A program made the position numbers and the translations under genes. From contig CAJXYE010000019.1 of assembly GCA_913063325.1 (NCBI GenBank), forward strand, positions 1-64,000: DNA of 64,000 bases, read 5' to 3'. The notes under the pieces were generated by a model. The model made no database searches. It had not been told where the DNA came from and worked only from the letters and a program-made list of their open reading frames with translations. Positions 34,337 to 43,824 of the stretch are shown in pieces. The DNA comes from an uncultured Colwellia sp. (GTDB lineage Bacteria; Pseudomonadota; Gammaproteobacteria; Enterobacterales; Alteromonadaceae). How positions within the stretch are numbered: position 1 is the first letter of the stretch; each line of letters begins with the position of its first letter.

Positions 34337-36808
34337 ATGAAAATACAACTCATTGCCGCAGCGCTCAGTTTATCATTAGTTGCATGTAGTAATACTCAGC
34401 TAAATGAACAACTTAGTACTAGTGCGTCAGAGAAAGTTCAAGGTGCAGTTGCAACTAATGCACAATCAACCGATATTATTACCATAGAGCAAATAATGGC
34501 TGATCCTGATTGGTTCGGTCGTTCGCCAGAATCTTGGTATTGGGGAGATGACAGTAACACGGTTTATTACCAGCAAAAGCAATTAGGTAACCCACTACGT
34601 GACTTGTACTCCTTGGACCTGTCAAATGCTAATAAGACGGTTCAAGTAGCCTTGTCGAATAAACATAAGGTTGCTGATCAAAACGGCTTATTAAATCAAG
34701 CACGAACTCATAAAGTTTACAGTTTCAATGGTGATGTTTTTGTCAAAATACTTGCCACTAATGTGGTGAAACAGCTAACTTTTACCTCAAACGATGAGCG
34801 TGATGTACTGTTCTTGACCAATGGCGATGTTGCTTACCAAGTGGGTAATATTTTTTACGCGCATAATTTACAAACAGGTCAAATTAAAGAGTTGGCAAGT
34901 TTACAAATGTCAGCAAAACCTGCAGGTATTAGCGCTCCTAAAAGCTATTTAGCTAAAGAGCAACATAAGTTAATTGACTATATTGCCTTACAGCAACGAA
35001 ATACTAAATTAAAGCAAACCAAAAAAGAACGTCTTGCTGCTGAGAATAACTCAGTGAATGACACTAAGTTTTATTTTGGTAAAGATAACCGTGTAGCGCA
35101 TGCGAGTCTTTCACCTGCAGGTGATAAATTATTAGTGAGCATAGCCTCTGCTAAATCTAGCCGTGATAAAACCGACATCATGCCTAACTACATTACTAAA
35201 GATGGCATAATTGCCGCTGAGAAAGTACGTGCTCGTGTTGCTAATAACAGACAATATCAAGAACAGCTTTTTATTCTCGATTTAGTTACGGGTGCCAAGC
35301 AAGCATTAAGCTACGAAACCTTACCCAGCTTTGATACAGATGTTTTAGCGAGTGTTAAAACTGAAAACTTTGCGCGCGATGGTAAAAAATATAAGTCAGA
35401 GAAAAAAGCACGTAACATTCATGTACTGCAAATGTATAACCCGATTAAGTGGAGTAGTGATGGTCAGCATTTAGCACTCATGTTAGAAGCTTGGGATAAC
35501 AAAACTCGCTGGTTAACAACGATTGATTTTGATAAAAGTGAACTCGTTACTCAACATAAATTACATGATGATGCGTGGATTAACTGGAGTTTTAATGAAT
35601 TTGATTGGTTAGCTGCTAAAGCTGAAACTAGCAATGTCGCAAGCCTATATTACTTGTCTGAAGAGTCGGGTTATTCTCATTTGTACCATAAAGACTTAAA
35701 CAGCAAGCCTGTTAAGTTAACCTCTGGTAAGTTTGAAGTAAGTGATGTCACTGTAACGCAAGATAATCAGCGCTTTATTTTTAAGGCCAATAAAAAACAC
35801 CCTGGTATTTACGAGATATATCAAGTGGATTTAGCTAAAAACTTAACTGCATTGACTGATTTAGGTGGTAAAAACGATTACGAAATTAGTCCTGATGAGT
35901 CAAAACTATTAATTCAGCACTCTACTGTCACTATGCCTCCTGAACTTTATGTACAGAGCTTAAATAGCACGGATTCAGCGAAAAGAATTACCCATACTGT
36001 CTCAGAGCAGTTTCTGGCAATGCCTTGGTCTGCACCTACCGTTGTAGCTATCCCATCAAGTAAACAAAAAGAGCCGATTTATTCGAAAGTTTATTTCCCT
36101 AAAAACTTCGATAAAACATCCACTAAAAATCGTGCGGTTATGTTTACTCATGGAGCAGGGTACCTGCAAAACTCTCATTTAGGTTGGTCAGGGTATTTCC
36201 GTGAATTCATGTTCAACTCTATGTTAGTGCAACAAGGCTACGTAGTTATTGATATGGATTACCGTGCATCGGCGGGTTACGGACGTGACTGGCGTACCGC
36301 TATTTACCGTCACATGGGTAAACCTGAAGTAGAAGATATGCGTGATGGCGTTGAATGGTTAGTTGAAAATGCTAATGTAGACTCTAAGCGTGTTGGTACT
36401 TATGGTGGCTCTTACGGTGGTTTCTTAACATTAATGTCAATGTTCACCGACCCTGATTTATTCGCGTCTGGCTCAGCAATACGTTTAGTTTCTGATTGGG
36501 CTTATTATAATCATGGTTATACTTCAAATATTTTAAATACGCCTGAAGATGATGCGATTGCCTATGAACGCAGTTCGCCAATTTATTTTGCAGAAGGGCT
36601 TAAGAACCCATTGTTAATCAATGCGCCTATGGTGGATGATAATGTATTTTTTGAAGATACGGTACGACTTGTACAGCGTTTAATTGAGCTTGAAAAGCAA
36701 GATTTTGAAACGGCAATTTACCCAGTAGAGCCACATGGGTTTGTACAACCTAGCTCATGGTTAGATGAATACCGTCGTATTTATAAGTTATTTGAAAATA
36801 ACTTATAA
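34337..36808 (+). CDS. S9-family (DPP IV-like) exported serine peptidase
   Basis: An 823-residue lipoprotein (lipobox LVACS) with an N-terminal beta-propeller of about 530 residues and a C-terminal alpha/beta hydrolase domain. Its nucleophile is Ser692 in GGSYGG; DDN near residue 770 supplies the Asp and EPHGF has the catalytic His800. The family removes dipeptides from peptide N termini; the substrate here is not known. The gene stands alone, with a terminator after it. Confidence 0.9.
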   Translation: MKIQLIAAALSLSLVACSNTQLNEQLSTSASEKVQGAVATNAQSTDIITIEQIMADPDWFGRSPESWYWGDDSNTVYYQQKQLGNPLRDLYSLDLSNANKTVQVALSNKHKVADQNGLLNQARTHKVYSFNGDVFVKILATNVVKQLTFTSNDERDVLFLTNGDVAYQVGNIFYAHNLQTGQIKELASLQMSAKPAGISAPKSYLAKEQHKLIDYIALQQRNTKLKQTKKERLAAENNSVNDTKFYFGKDNRVAHASLSPAGDKLLVSIASAKSSRDKTDIMPNYITKDGIIAAEKVRARVANNRQYQEQLFILDLVTGAKQALSYETLPSFDTDVLASVKTENFARDGKKYKSEKKARNIHVLQMYNPIKWSSDGQHLALMLEAWDNKTRWLTTIDFDKSELVTQHKLHDDAWINWSFNEFDWLAAKAETSNVASLYYLSEESGYSHLYHKDLNSKPVKLTSGKFEVSDVTVTQDNQRFIFKANKKHPGIYEIYQVDLAKNLTALTDLGGKNDYEISPDESKLLIQHSTVTMPPELYVQSLNSTDSAKRITHTVSEQFLAMPWSAPTVVAIPSSKQKEPIYSKVYFPKNFDKTSTKNRAVMFTHGAGYLQNSHLGWSGYFREFMFNSMLVQQGYVVIDMDYRASAGYGRDWRTAIYRHMGKPEVEDMRDGVEWLVENANVDSKRVGTYGGSYGGFLTLMSMFTDPDLFASGSAIRLVSDWAYYNHGYTSNILNTPEDDAIAYERSSPIYFAEGLKNPLLINAPMVDDNVFFEDTVRLVQRLIELEKQDFETAIYPVEPHGFVQPSSWLDEYRRIYKLFENNL

Positions 36809-36831
36809 GCTTTATAGCAATTGCATAAACG

Positions 36832-36867
36832 AAAAAGCCCTGATAGTTACTATCAGGGCTTTTTTTT
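36832..36867. terminator. Terminator after the S9 peptidase gene
   Basis: A 14-bp stem (36833-36846 and 36850-36863) with a 3-nt loop and a T8 run. It can stop both the peptidase and the convergent DUF3379 transcript. Confidence 0.88.
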
Positions 36868-36919
36868 GCGCCAATGTTATGAGCTTACATTCCTAACATA
36901 ACCGATGTAGGCAGTACTG

Positions 36920-37633
36920 CTAAATTGACCAAGATACCGTTTCACTGATGCTCTGTTGCCACTGCCCTAGAGACTCATTTTTATCGGCAACAACAATGAT
37001 ATTACTTTTAATAAATTCAATAGAGCTACCAAAGAGCTTTTCATCATTAAAAGCAGTACTAAAACGTAATTGTTCATTTTTAGGTACAACAAAAACGGTA
37101 ACTGGGCTTGTTTTACCTTGATAAACTAAATGTAGACTTTTCATACCGTCAAATCGACAGTAATCTGCAAAAAGTAGTTTGCCAAGTGGTTGACTGAAGT
37201 TTCCATCAAAAGCTGCCATTTTTTGATTTAAAGACGCTAAGGTCACTTGATTGGTTGCATTGTTAGCAAAGCTACCTTGTTCATGATAAACATGGGCTAG
37301 GGCATAATCCCCTAGGTTAGTATAAGCACTGGAAAATTGCATGAAATTAAGCATTAATCCACCGACAATGGCGACAGATGCTGCTAAAGCGAGATGCACA
37401 CGAGTTTTACGTTTTTGCACTTGATGACTCGCTAGCGTTTGACGCAAAATAAGCTTATGACATAAATCATCAGGTACAGGTATCTGTAATGCTTGTTTAA
37501 TTTTTTCATCCAATTTACAAATGTCTTGGGCAAATTGTTTCTTGCTTGCATCATCTTGCTGCGCAGCGATAGTGTCAGCATCTTGATTATTAGGATCGGC
37601 ATATATAGCACGCCTAAATTGCAAATCATCCAT
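36920..37633 (-). CDS. DUF3379 protein, putative anti-sigma factor
   Basis: A 237-residue single-pass membrane protein. The N-terminal 80 residues are cytoplasmic and include DICKLDEKIKQALQIPVPDDL; the membrane segment LALAASVAIVGGLMLNFM is at about 82-103, and the rest would be periplasmic. It overlaps the ECF sigma gene by 8 bp, which, with its topology, suggests it restrains that sigma factor. This role is an inference; no zinc-binding anti-sigma motif is seen. Confidence 0.8.
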   Translation of the reverse strand: MDDLQFRRAIYADPNNQDADTIAAQQDDASKKQFAQDICKLDEKIKQALQIPVPDDLCHKLILRQTLASHQVQKRKTRVHLALAASVAIVGGLMLNFMQFSSAYTNLGDYALAHVYHEQGSFANNATNQVTLASLNQKMAAFDGNFSQPLGKLLFADYCRFDGMKSLHLVYQGKTSPVTVFVVPKNEQLRFSTAFNDEKLFGSSIEFIKSNIIVVADKNESLGQWQQSISETVSWSI

Positions 37634-38141
37634 TGTATATACCTCGCTTCACGGGCTCTGCTTCTAAAGCTTCTTTAAGTTGGTTTCGCGCTCTAAATAA
37701 ACGTGTCATCACAGTGTTTTTATTTAGATCCAGCATAGTGGCAATATCTTCACCGCTAAAACCACCAAGGACTTGTAATACTAACGGCTCAGAGTATTCT
37801 GGCTCCAGTTGCGCAATTTTCTCTCGTAACCAGTGGTTTTCTAATTCTTGTTCAGTGGTCACTGATTTAGTGTCGGTTATACTGGCCTCTTCATATTCGC
37901 TCATGTCAAATCGCTTTCTCTCGAAGCGTCTGGCATTCTCTCGTCTTAAAATAGTGATTAGCCATGACTTAGCAGCCTTTTCATCTTTTAATGAATCTAG
38001 GGCTCGCCATGCACGCAGAAAAGTTTCTTGCACTAAGTCTTCAGCCACTTGTTTTTCATGAGTGAGCCAATAGGCGTAGCGGTATAAATCACCGTGTAGC
38101 GCTTTAACTAGCGCCTCATATCTAACTTGTTTTGTCATCAT
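37626..38141 (-). CDS. ECF-type sigma-70 factor
   Basis: A 171-residue RNA polymerase sigma factor with region 2 (about residues 10-78, with AEDLVQETFLRAWRALDSL) and region 4 (about 118-165, with FSGEDIATMLDLNKNTVMTRLFRARNQL), and no region 1 or 3. It is followed by a DUF3379 membrane protein that may control it. The target promoters cannot be read here. The start may be 38141 or the ATG one codon later. Confidence 0.92.
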   Translation of the reverse strand: MMTKQVRYEALVKALHGDLYRYAYWLTHEKQVAEDLVQETFLRAWRALDSLKDEKAAKSWLITILRRENARRFERKRFDMSEYEEASITDTKSVTTEQELENHWLREKIAQLEPEYSEPLVLQVLGGFSGEDIATMLDLNKNTVMTRLFRARNQLKEALEAEPVKRGIYNG

Positions 38142-38217
38142 ATGTTTATAGACCCTAGCATGGGTAAATTTATTTCAAAGGCTAGTAATTATTTCTAAAT
38201 TATTTAAAAGAAGACTA

Positions 38218-38266
38218 TTAGGTGATGTTATTTATTGCTTAATGAACAATAAATAACATCACCTAA
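38218..38266. other. Perfect 20-bp hairpin between batD and the sigma gene
   Basis: Arms 38218-38237 and 38247-38266 are exact complements around a 9-nt loop. No T run follows on either strand, so it is not a classical terminator. It lies in the 161-bp gap after the batD stop and before the sigma start. Confidence 0.6.
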
Positions 38267-38302
38267 AATAGTATAGACAGATCCTAACCTTTAAGGGCAG
38301 GG

Positions 38303-40117
38303 CTAAGGATTAAGTGGTGATAACTGCGGGGTTGTGGTTTTAGCACTTTGCTGTTTATGTACTGATTGAATGGCCTTTAGTAAGACCTGACCTTGCCATG
38401 ATGGCGCACCATCGAGTGCACTTTTTCCATAAAGGTGTTGTTGTAAATCATTAAGCGCAGTGGCAAAGCTTTGCTCTTGCACAATCATTTGAGCTTGAGC
38501 AATATTACCTATTTCTAGCCCCGATTTGTTACTGGTAAGTAACTCTCTTAACCAAGGTAATACTAAGTGTAATGCTTGTTCAGCATTATTTTTCTTACAG
38601 GCGGCTAACAGAGCAATATAATGATTACCTGTATTTGTTAGCTTATTAGATTGAGGCTTGTCATGGCCCGGATTATGTTTTTTCAAATAAATGATGTGAA
38701 CAAGCCAGCCCAAAAGAGTGAATAACCATAAGCCAAGAAATAACCATTGCAGACGTTTATCTTGAGGCGAGGTAGACGTATTAATAGCAGGCGCTAGTCC
38801 AGTTATACCTTCAATATCATGAGTTGAATTAGCACTGTCAGTAAGGTTATTTATGTTAGCCGTATCATTAAAACCATGAGTAGAATTGGCTGTTATATTG
38901 CCTTCGGCCTCTTGCACTGAGATAGTTTTTGACTCCAAGGTCGCCTGTTCAATTCTATGGGTTACCGTGTTAAACCAAGTAACACTCATTTCGGGCAATA
39001 TAAACTCTCCTGCAGCACTCGGTACTAAGGCAAAATTCTGAACTTTTTGGCTGACTAATCGGTCATTACTGAGATTTGAGTGCAGCTCTGCTTGATCAGG
39101 GTAGATTTTCAAACCACTGCTACTTTTCATTTCAAGCTTTGGTAATTGCGCTTTTGAAAGCCCCGATGCTGTTAAAGTAATAGTACGGGTAATAGGCTCG
39201 CCAACAGTAAACTCATCATTACCTGCTTGCCACTCTTGGTGTAAAGTCAATATGTCAGTAGGTAACCATTGAGCATTACTTGGGTAGTTGACTGGTATTG
39301 GTAAAACGGAAATTTTTAGTTCATCACCGACAATGCTAACGGGCTTAGTTTGGGAAAAACTTAAAAAGCTTGAGCGACGTTTTGACGCTTGTAATATTTC
39401 ACCAGAAAATAATGGGGCTTTTAAGGTAAATTCACCACTTTGCTCTGGCGTTATGGCATACGTTTGCTCAATTACACGGTATCGCTTACCGTTGATAATA
39501 GCGTCTGACTGCTTGTCTTGACCTATTTTTTCAAAGGTAGCACCGGTTAAACTTGGCTCAGTTAAGTTGCCACTTTTAAGGTCAACTGCAAAGTGTAGCT
39601 TTATCGATAATGTTAATAATTGCTGTACGTACACTTCATTACTGGACAGTTCACTGGTGACAAAAATATCAGTTTGGGCGTTACTACTATTATCTTTAAC
39701 CGCGATAATAGTCAGCTCAACTGGCTCACTTTGCTGGTTTTCAATGGTAAGGGCAGGAATGATAAATTGACCGGCGCTTCGGGCAATTAATACCACTTGC
39801 CATTTGGTCATGCGAGTGGTTTTAAAATTCACCATACTAGTTTGTGAACTAACCGACGTTTGACCGACAATAAAGTCGGTCAGTAATGCACTGGTATCTA
39901 ACGCATTACGATTAACATCGTCGTCAGCCGTGACGGTTAATAAAATAGATTCATTAATCATCGCAGGGTTTTTATCAATAACCGCAGTAACTTTTGATAA
40001 AGCGTGGGCATTATTGCTCAATAAAAATGTTGCCACCGTTAGCAAGGTCAATGTCAGGCTTTGCAGGGAATAATACGGCAATTTAGCTACTAAATATTTT
40101 GAAAAATTTCTTACCAC
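38303..40117 (-). CDS. batD: BatD-like exported protein
   Basis: A 604-residue protein with a signal peptide (about residues 16-40, LTLLTVATFLLSNNAHA), three or more beta-sandwich repeats in the body, and one membrane segment near residue 455-475 (WLFLGLWLFTLLGWLVHIIYL) before a cytoplasmic tail. The start codon is GTG at 40117, with AAGGAG upstream, overlapping the end of the BatB/BatC gene by 7 bp. It is the last gene of the bat operon. The role of Bat proteins in envelope stress or aerotolerance is only known loosely. Confidence 0.85.
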   Translation of the reverse strand: MVRNFSKYLVAKLPYYSLQSLTLTLLTVATFLLSNNAHALSKVTAVIDKNPAMINESILLTVTADDDVNRNALDTSALLTDFIVGQTSVSSQTSMVNFKTTRMTKWQVVLIARSAGQFIIPALTIENQQSEPVELTIIAVKDNSSNAQTDIFVTSELSSNEVYVQQLLTLSIKLHFAVDLKSGNLTEPSLTGATFEKIGQDKQSDAIINGKRYRVIEQTYAITPEQSGEFTLKAPLFSGEILQASKRRSSFLSFSQTKPVSIVGDELKISVLPIPVNYPSNAQWLPTDILTLHQEWQAGNDEFTVGEPITRTITLTASGLSKAQLPKLEMKSSSGLKIYPDQAELHSNLSNDRLVSQKVQNFALVPSAAGEFILPEMSVTWFNTVTHRIEQATLESKTISVQEAEGNITANSTHGFNDTANINNLTDSANSTHDIEGITGLAPAINTSTSPQDKRLQWLFLGLWLFTLLGWLVHIIYLKKHNPGHDKPQSNKLTNTGNHYIALLAACKKNNAEQALHLVLPWLRELLTSNKSGLEIGNIAQAQMIVQEQSFATALNDLQQHLYGKSALDGAPSWQGQVLLKAIQSVHKQQSAKTTTPQLSPLNP

Positions 40118-42222
40118 TTTTTAGTTACTCCTTGGGGCGTGCCTTCATGTCTACGTTTTTGATATTCGAGGCGCATTTTGTTTCGTAATAATAAATAAGG
40201 GTCATCTGTTACCTTATTTAATAGTTGTTGATGTTTCTGCTCTGTTTCTTGTGCTTTATTGTCAATGGCTTGTTGCGCTAGTGATTTTTCTTCACCTTGT
40301 TGTTCTTCATCAGATTCTTTGGCTTTAGCTGCTTGCTCTTCTTTTTCTTTTTCTTTTTGTTCTTGCTCTTTTTGTTTAGCCTCTTGAGATTGATTCTCTT
40401 TTTCTTCGTCCTGTTGTTCGCCTTCTTTATTTTCAGGGCTACTTTGCTGCTGGTCATCTTGAGACTGATCTTGTGGTTGACCATCCTGACTTTGTTGCTC
40501 ACCTTGATTCTCTTTGCTCTCTTGCTGATCATCATCTGATTGCTCTTGAGAGTCTTGGTTTTCTTGATCACCTTGAGATTGCTGTTCTTGTTGTTCTTGC
40601 TGCTTTTTAAGCTGCTCAAGTTTTGCTAGGTTATCTTTGGCATCGCTTAAATCAGGATCTTTTTCCAGCGCTGCTTTATAAGCCGCTATCGCCTCATCAA
40701 TTTTTTGTAACTGCGCGAGTGAATTGCCTTGGTTGTACAGTGCTTGAGCGCTATCATTTTGTTTAAAAGCTTGTAATGCTTGTTCATAGTCACCGGCTTT
40801 ATAGTGAGCACTGCCTTGCCATTGGCTGTCTTTAAATTGCTTAGCGGCTTGTTGGTAGTCTTTTTGTTGGTAATGTTGTTGTGCTTGTTGGTCTGACGTT
40901 TGCCATAAATCCTGCCACAATTGACTAGCGCCACTAACGTTAGACTCAGCGCTATCAGCAGCAGTTGAACTAGTGGGAGCAATTTTTGCAGCCGTTTGTG
41001 TTTTATTAGGCTCAGCAGCATAACTGCTCGGACTTACACTGGCGAAACTAAATAATAACGTCAGTGGCATAAGCCAGCTTATTGCTAAAATGCTGCTGCC
41101 GCGGCGAAAGTAACTTAATATAAATGGCAGTATGATGAGTAGTAACCAAGGACCTTGCTCTTGATATTGGTCGCCTTGCATTGCTTGTTTACTCTCTTGT
41201 TCAGCTGAATTATTTGATGTCTGCGAATCTAGCGTATCATCAAGACTTACACTTAAATGCGCGGTCAACGCTTTAATATCGGCGTCATCATTTGTCATGG
41301 TGTGATAAACCCCTCTACTACGTTGAGCAATTGCGGATAATCTGCTTTCAGGTAACTTTGGAATGACGATAGCGCCTCTATTATCTTTGAGTAACTTACC
41401 GCTACTTAACTTGATTGGTGCGCCCGTTGTACTACCAACACCTAAAATGTTCAGTTTATGGTTATTATCGTTTGCCCAATCATAAACATCTAACATTTCT
41501 TCATTATCTATATCATCAGTAAACCAATAAATGTCGCCGCTAATATGACCGGCATTTTTTAACGTTTGATCGGCTAAAGTGAGCGCAGCCAACGCATTTG
41601 CCCCATGAACAGGCATAATATCTGGTGAGAGTGAAGGTAAAAGCAATTCAATGTTTCTAACATCTTGCGTTAATGGGCTAATAATAAAGGCATCCCCAGC
41701 ATAAGCTATTAGGCCAACATCACCCTCGTTGATTTTTTTAAGTAAATCGATAGCTTTATAACGAGCACGCGTTAATCGATTGGGTTTTACATCGGTTGCG
41801 TACATGGAATAAGACATATCCATGATAAGCACAGCGCCACGTTCTAGTTGATAAACCGGTTGGGGTAACTTTTGCCACGCAGGTCCAGCGAGGGAAAAAA
41901 TGATACAACTTCCTATGATCAGAGGTTTTAACCAATAACGTGTTTGTGAAGATGCCGAGGCCGTTTTAGCTGCTTGGCTTTGCGAATTTTCTAATAAAGC
42001 GCTCGCTAAATGACTCGGTAAAAAGTGCTGCCAAGGTGACTGGTAATAGCGAATTTTCTTTAATAAAAATATGACTAAAAACAAAGCGACAAAAGCTAAT
42101 AACCACCAAGGTCGAATAAAGTGGAAGTTATTAACTATGCCTTCGAAGCTAAAGCCTTCCAAAGTGATATCGCTAGCGAGTTGCGCTAAATCTGTTGTTA
42201 AATCTGTTTGTTGAGCGGCCAT
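40111..42222 (-). CDS. Fused BatB (VWA) and BatC (TPR) protein
   Basis: A 703-residue membrane protein. A membrane segment lies near residue 40-60, then a VWA domain with the metal-site motif DMSYSM at about residue 138, a second pair of membrane segments near 365-405, TPR repeats (about 470-560, with LYNQGNSLAQLQKIDEAIAAYKAALEKDPDL), and a 120-residue tail almost wholly of Gln, Glu, Lys, Asp and Ser. The ATG at 42222 has GGGGG upstream and follows the batA stop by 1 bp. BatB and BatC are often separate genes. Confidence 0.88.
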   Translation of the reverse strand: MAAQQTDLTTDLAQLASDITLEGFSFEGIVNNFHFIRPWWLLAFVALFLVIFLLKKIRYYQSPWQHFLPSHLASALLENSQSQAAKTASASSQTRYWLKPLIIGSCIIFSLAGPAWQKLPQPVYQLERGAVLIMDMSYSMYATDVKPNRLTRARYKAIDLLKKINEGDVGLIAYAGDAFIISPLTQDVRNIELLLPSLSPDIMPVHGANALAALTLADQTLKNAGHISGDIYWFTDDIDNEEMLDVYDWANDNNHKLNILGVGSTTGAPIKLSSGKLLKDNRGAIVIPKLPESRLSAIAQRSRGVYHTMTNDDADIKALTAHLSVSLDDTLDSQTSNNSAEQESKQAMQGDQYQEQGPWLLLIILPFILSYFRRGSSILAISWLMPLTLLFSFASVSPSSYAAEPNKTQTAAKIAPTSSTAADSAESNVSGASQLWQDLWQTSDQQAQQHYQQKDYQQAAKQFKDSQWQGSAHYKAGDYEQALQAFKQNDSAQALYNQGNSLAQLQKIDEAIAAYKAALEKDPDLSDAKDNLAKLEQLKKQQEQQEQQSQGDQENQDSQEQSDDDQQESKENQGEQQSQDGQPQDQSQDDQQQSSPENKEGEQQDEEKENQSQEAKQKEQEQKEKEKEEQAAKAKESDEEQQGEEKSLAQQAIDNKAQETEQKHQQLLNKVTDDPYLLLRNKMRLEYQKRRHEGTPQGVTKKW

Positions 42223-42223
42223 A

Positions 42224-43261
42224 TTATTTACCCCCCATAGTGTGAACATCATTTTTATTTATGCGGGTGTTTTTCGCGGGTAATAAAAAGCTAAAATGTA
42301 AACTGAGTAAATAAACAAAACAAAGCAAGGCGGCAAAGGCTAGTGGCCAATAATATAAAGCGCTAAGTGGACGCATTTGTTGTTGCTCTTGTTCAATAGG
42401 CTCAAGCTTGTCGAGTAAACTATATATTTCGCTCATGCCTTGGCTGTCGCGGGCACGAAAATATTGACCACCTGTTTTTGTCGCTATACTCGCTAAACTT
42501 TGCTCGTCTAAATCACTGGAAGGATTAACACGTTGTGTGCCCCACATTGATCGTTGCAACATGACGTCGGCGCCAATACCTACAGTGTAGATAGTGATGC
42601 CTTTGGCAATAGCTAATTCCAATGCTTGTTCAGGGGTGATTTTTCCAGCGGTATTTTGTCCGTCGGTCAATAAGAGTAAAACTTTATTAGACTCTTTTTT
42701 TGCATCAAAGCGTTTGACTGCGAGTGCGATGGCATCACCTATGGCTGTTTTTCTACCAACGAGATTGAGTTCACTTTCATCTAACATTTGCTTTACTGTT
42801 TTTCTATCAAAGGTCATCGGTGTTTGCATATATGCATCATCGGCGAATAAAATTAAACCGAGGCGATCACTTACTCGACGTTCTATGAAATCACCAAGAA
42901 CGACTTTAAGCATTTGTAAGCGGTTGACATTGCTACCGTTAAGGCTCATGTCTTCTATTTCCATACTGCCAGAAAGATCAACCGCAATCATCATTTCACG
43001 GCCTTCACTGGGTATGTCTATCGCTTCACCAAGCCATTGAGGTCGGCTAATAGCCAGAACCAGTAACATCCAACAGAGTGATAAAATAATCAACGGCGCT
43101 TTGCGTTTTTGCTGATCGCTCATCGAATTACTGGCAACATTAATCATCACAGGCATGATCAATGCGCTTTGCTGGTTGGCATTTTTCTTAGCGGGTAAAA
43201 AATAGATAATTAGTGGTAGCGGTAATAGGGCAATTAACCAGGGCCAAGCAAAACTTATCAT
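42224..43261 (-). CDS. batA: BatA-like VWA membrane protein
   Basis: A 345-residue protein with two N-terminal membrane segments (about 8-22 and 55-75), a VWA domain (about 90-300) with the metal-site motif DLSGSM, and a C-terminal membrane segment near 305-330. VWA domains bind protein partners. It overlaps the DUF4381 gene by 4 bp and precedes the BatB/BatC gene by 1 bp, so translation is coupled. Confidence 0.9.
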   Translation of the reverse strand: MISFAWPWLIALLPLPLIIYFLPAKKNANQQSALIMPVMINVASNSMSDQQKRKAPLIILSLCWMLLVLAISRPQWLGEAIDIPSEGREMMIAVDLSGSMEIEDMSLNGSNVNRLQMLKVVLGDFIERRVSDRLGLILFADDAYMQTPMTFDRKTVKQMLDESELNLVGRKTAIGDAIALAVKRFDAKKESNKVLLLLTDGQNTAGKITPEQALELAIAKGITIYTVGIGADVMLQRSMWGTQRVNPSSDLDEQSLASIATKTGGQYFRARDSQGMSEIYSLLDKLEPIEQEQQQMRPLSALYYWPLAFAALLCFVYLLSLHFSFLLPAKNTRINKNDVHTMGGK

Positions 43262-43824
43262 GCGCTTAACTCCTGTTGTTTTTCGGCTGATACAGGGGGG
43301 ACTGTCGGTTCAATAATCGGAAGGGCATGCGTTAACCACATTTTAGTTGCTTGTTGGCAATCACTATCAGTATCGGCCGTTGTCCTAGCAGCTTGAGTCG
43401 CTTGATATTGTCCTTTAAAAGCAGCAGTGCTCAATTCAATAAAGCGTACTTGGTATTTCTCAGGTAATTGCTTCATTAAAAAGTCCTGAAAGTTATCTCC
43501 ATGTAATTTGGCTAGTTGTTGACGATTTACGTATTGCATCGCAGCCCATTTCAGTAACGTTATACATTCTTTAGCGCTCATCGAGGGGGTATTCTCTAAT
43601 GCGGTTAATGCTTGATTTTTACTATTATTTAAACGCTTATTTTTTTGGAGTTTCTTATAAGTCCACACTGCGATAATGACAACTAATGCTAATAATAACC
43701 ACCAACCTGGAGCGATAGGAAAATTACTCACTTGCTCTGGTACATGAATATCGTGCAATTGCAGTTGTGCCGTTTGACCTGACGAAAGTTGACCTGGCGA
43801 GGTAGGCGAGTTTGCTATAGCCAT
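43258..43824 (-). CDS. DUF4381 membrane protein
   Basis: A 188-residue protein with one membrane segment (APGWWLLLALVVIIAVWTY at about residues 37-56) and a helical cytoplasmic part. The family is a regular member of bat clusters in gammaproteobacteria. Its start overlaps the DUF58 stop by 1 bp and its end overlaps batA by 4 bp. The individual role is unknown. Confidence 0.87.
   Translation of the reverse strand: MAIANSPTSPGQLSSGQTAQLQLHDIHVPEQVSNFPIAPGWWLLLALVVIIAVWTYKKLQKNKRLNNSKNQALTALENTPSMSAKECITLLKWAAMQYVNRQQLAKLHGDNFQDFLMKQLPEKYQVRFIELSTAAFKGQYQATQAARTTADTDSDCQQATKMWLTHALPIIEPTVPPVSAEKQQELSA

Noticed and set aside
40297-40539. 80-residue Phe/Leu-rich frame resembling a membrane protein
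   Set aside because: It is the reverse complement of the Glu/Lys/Gln-rich tail of the BatB/BatC gene.
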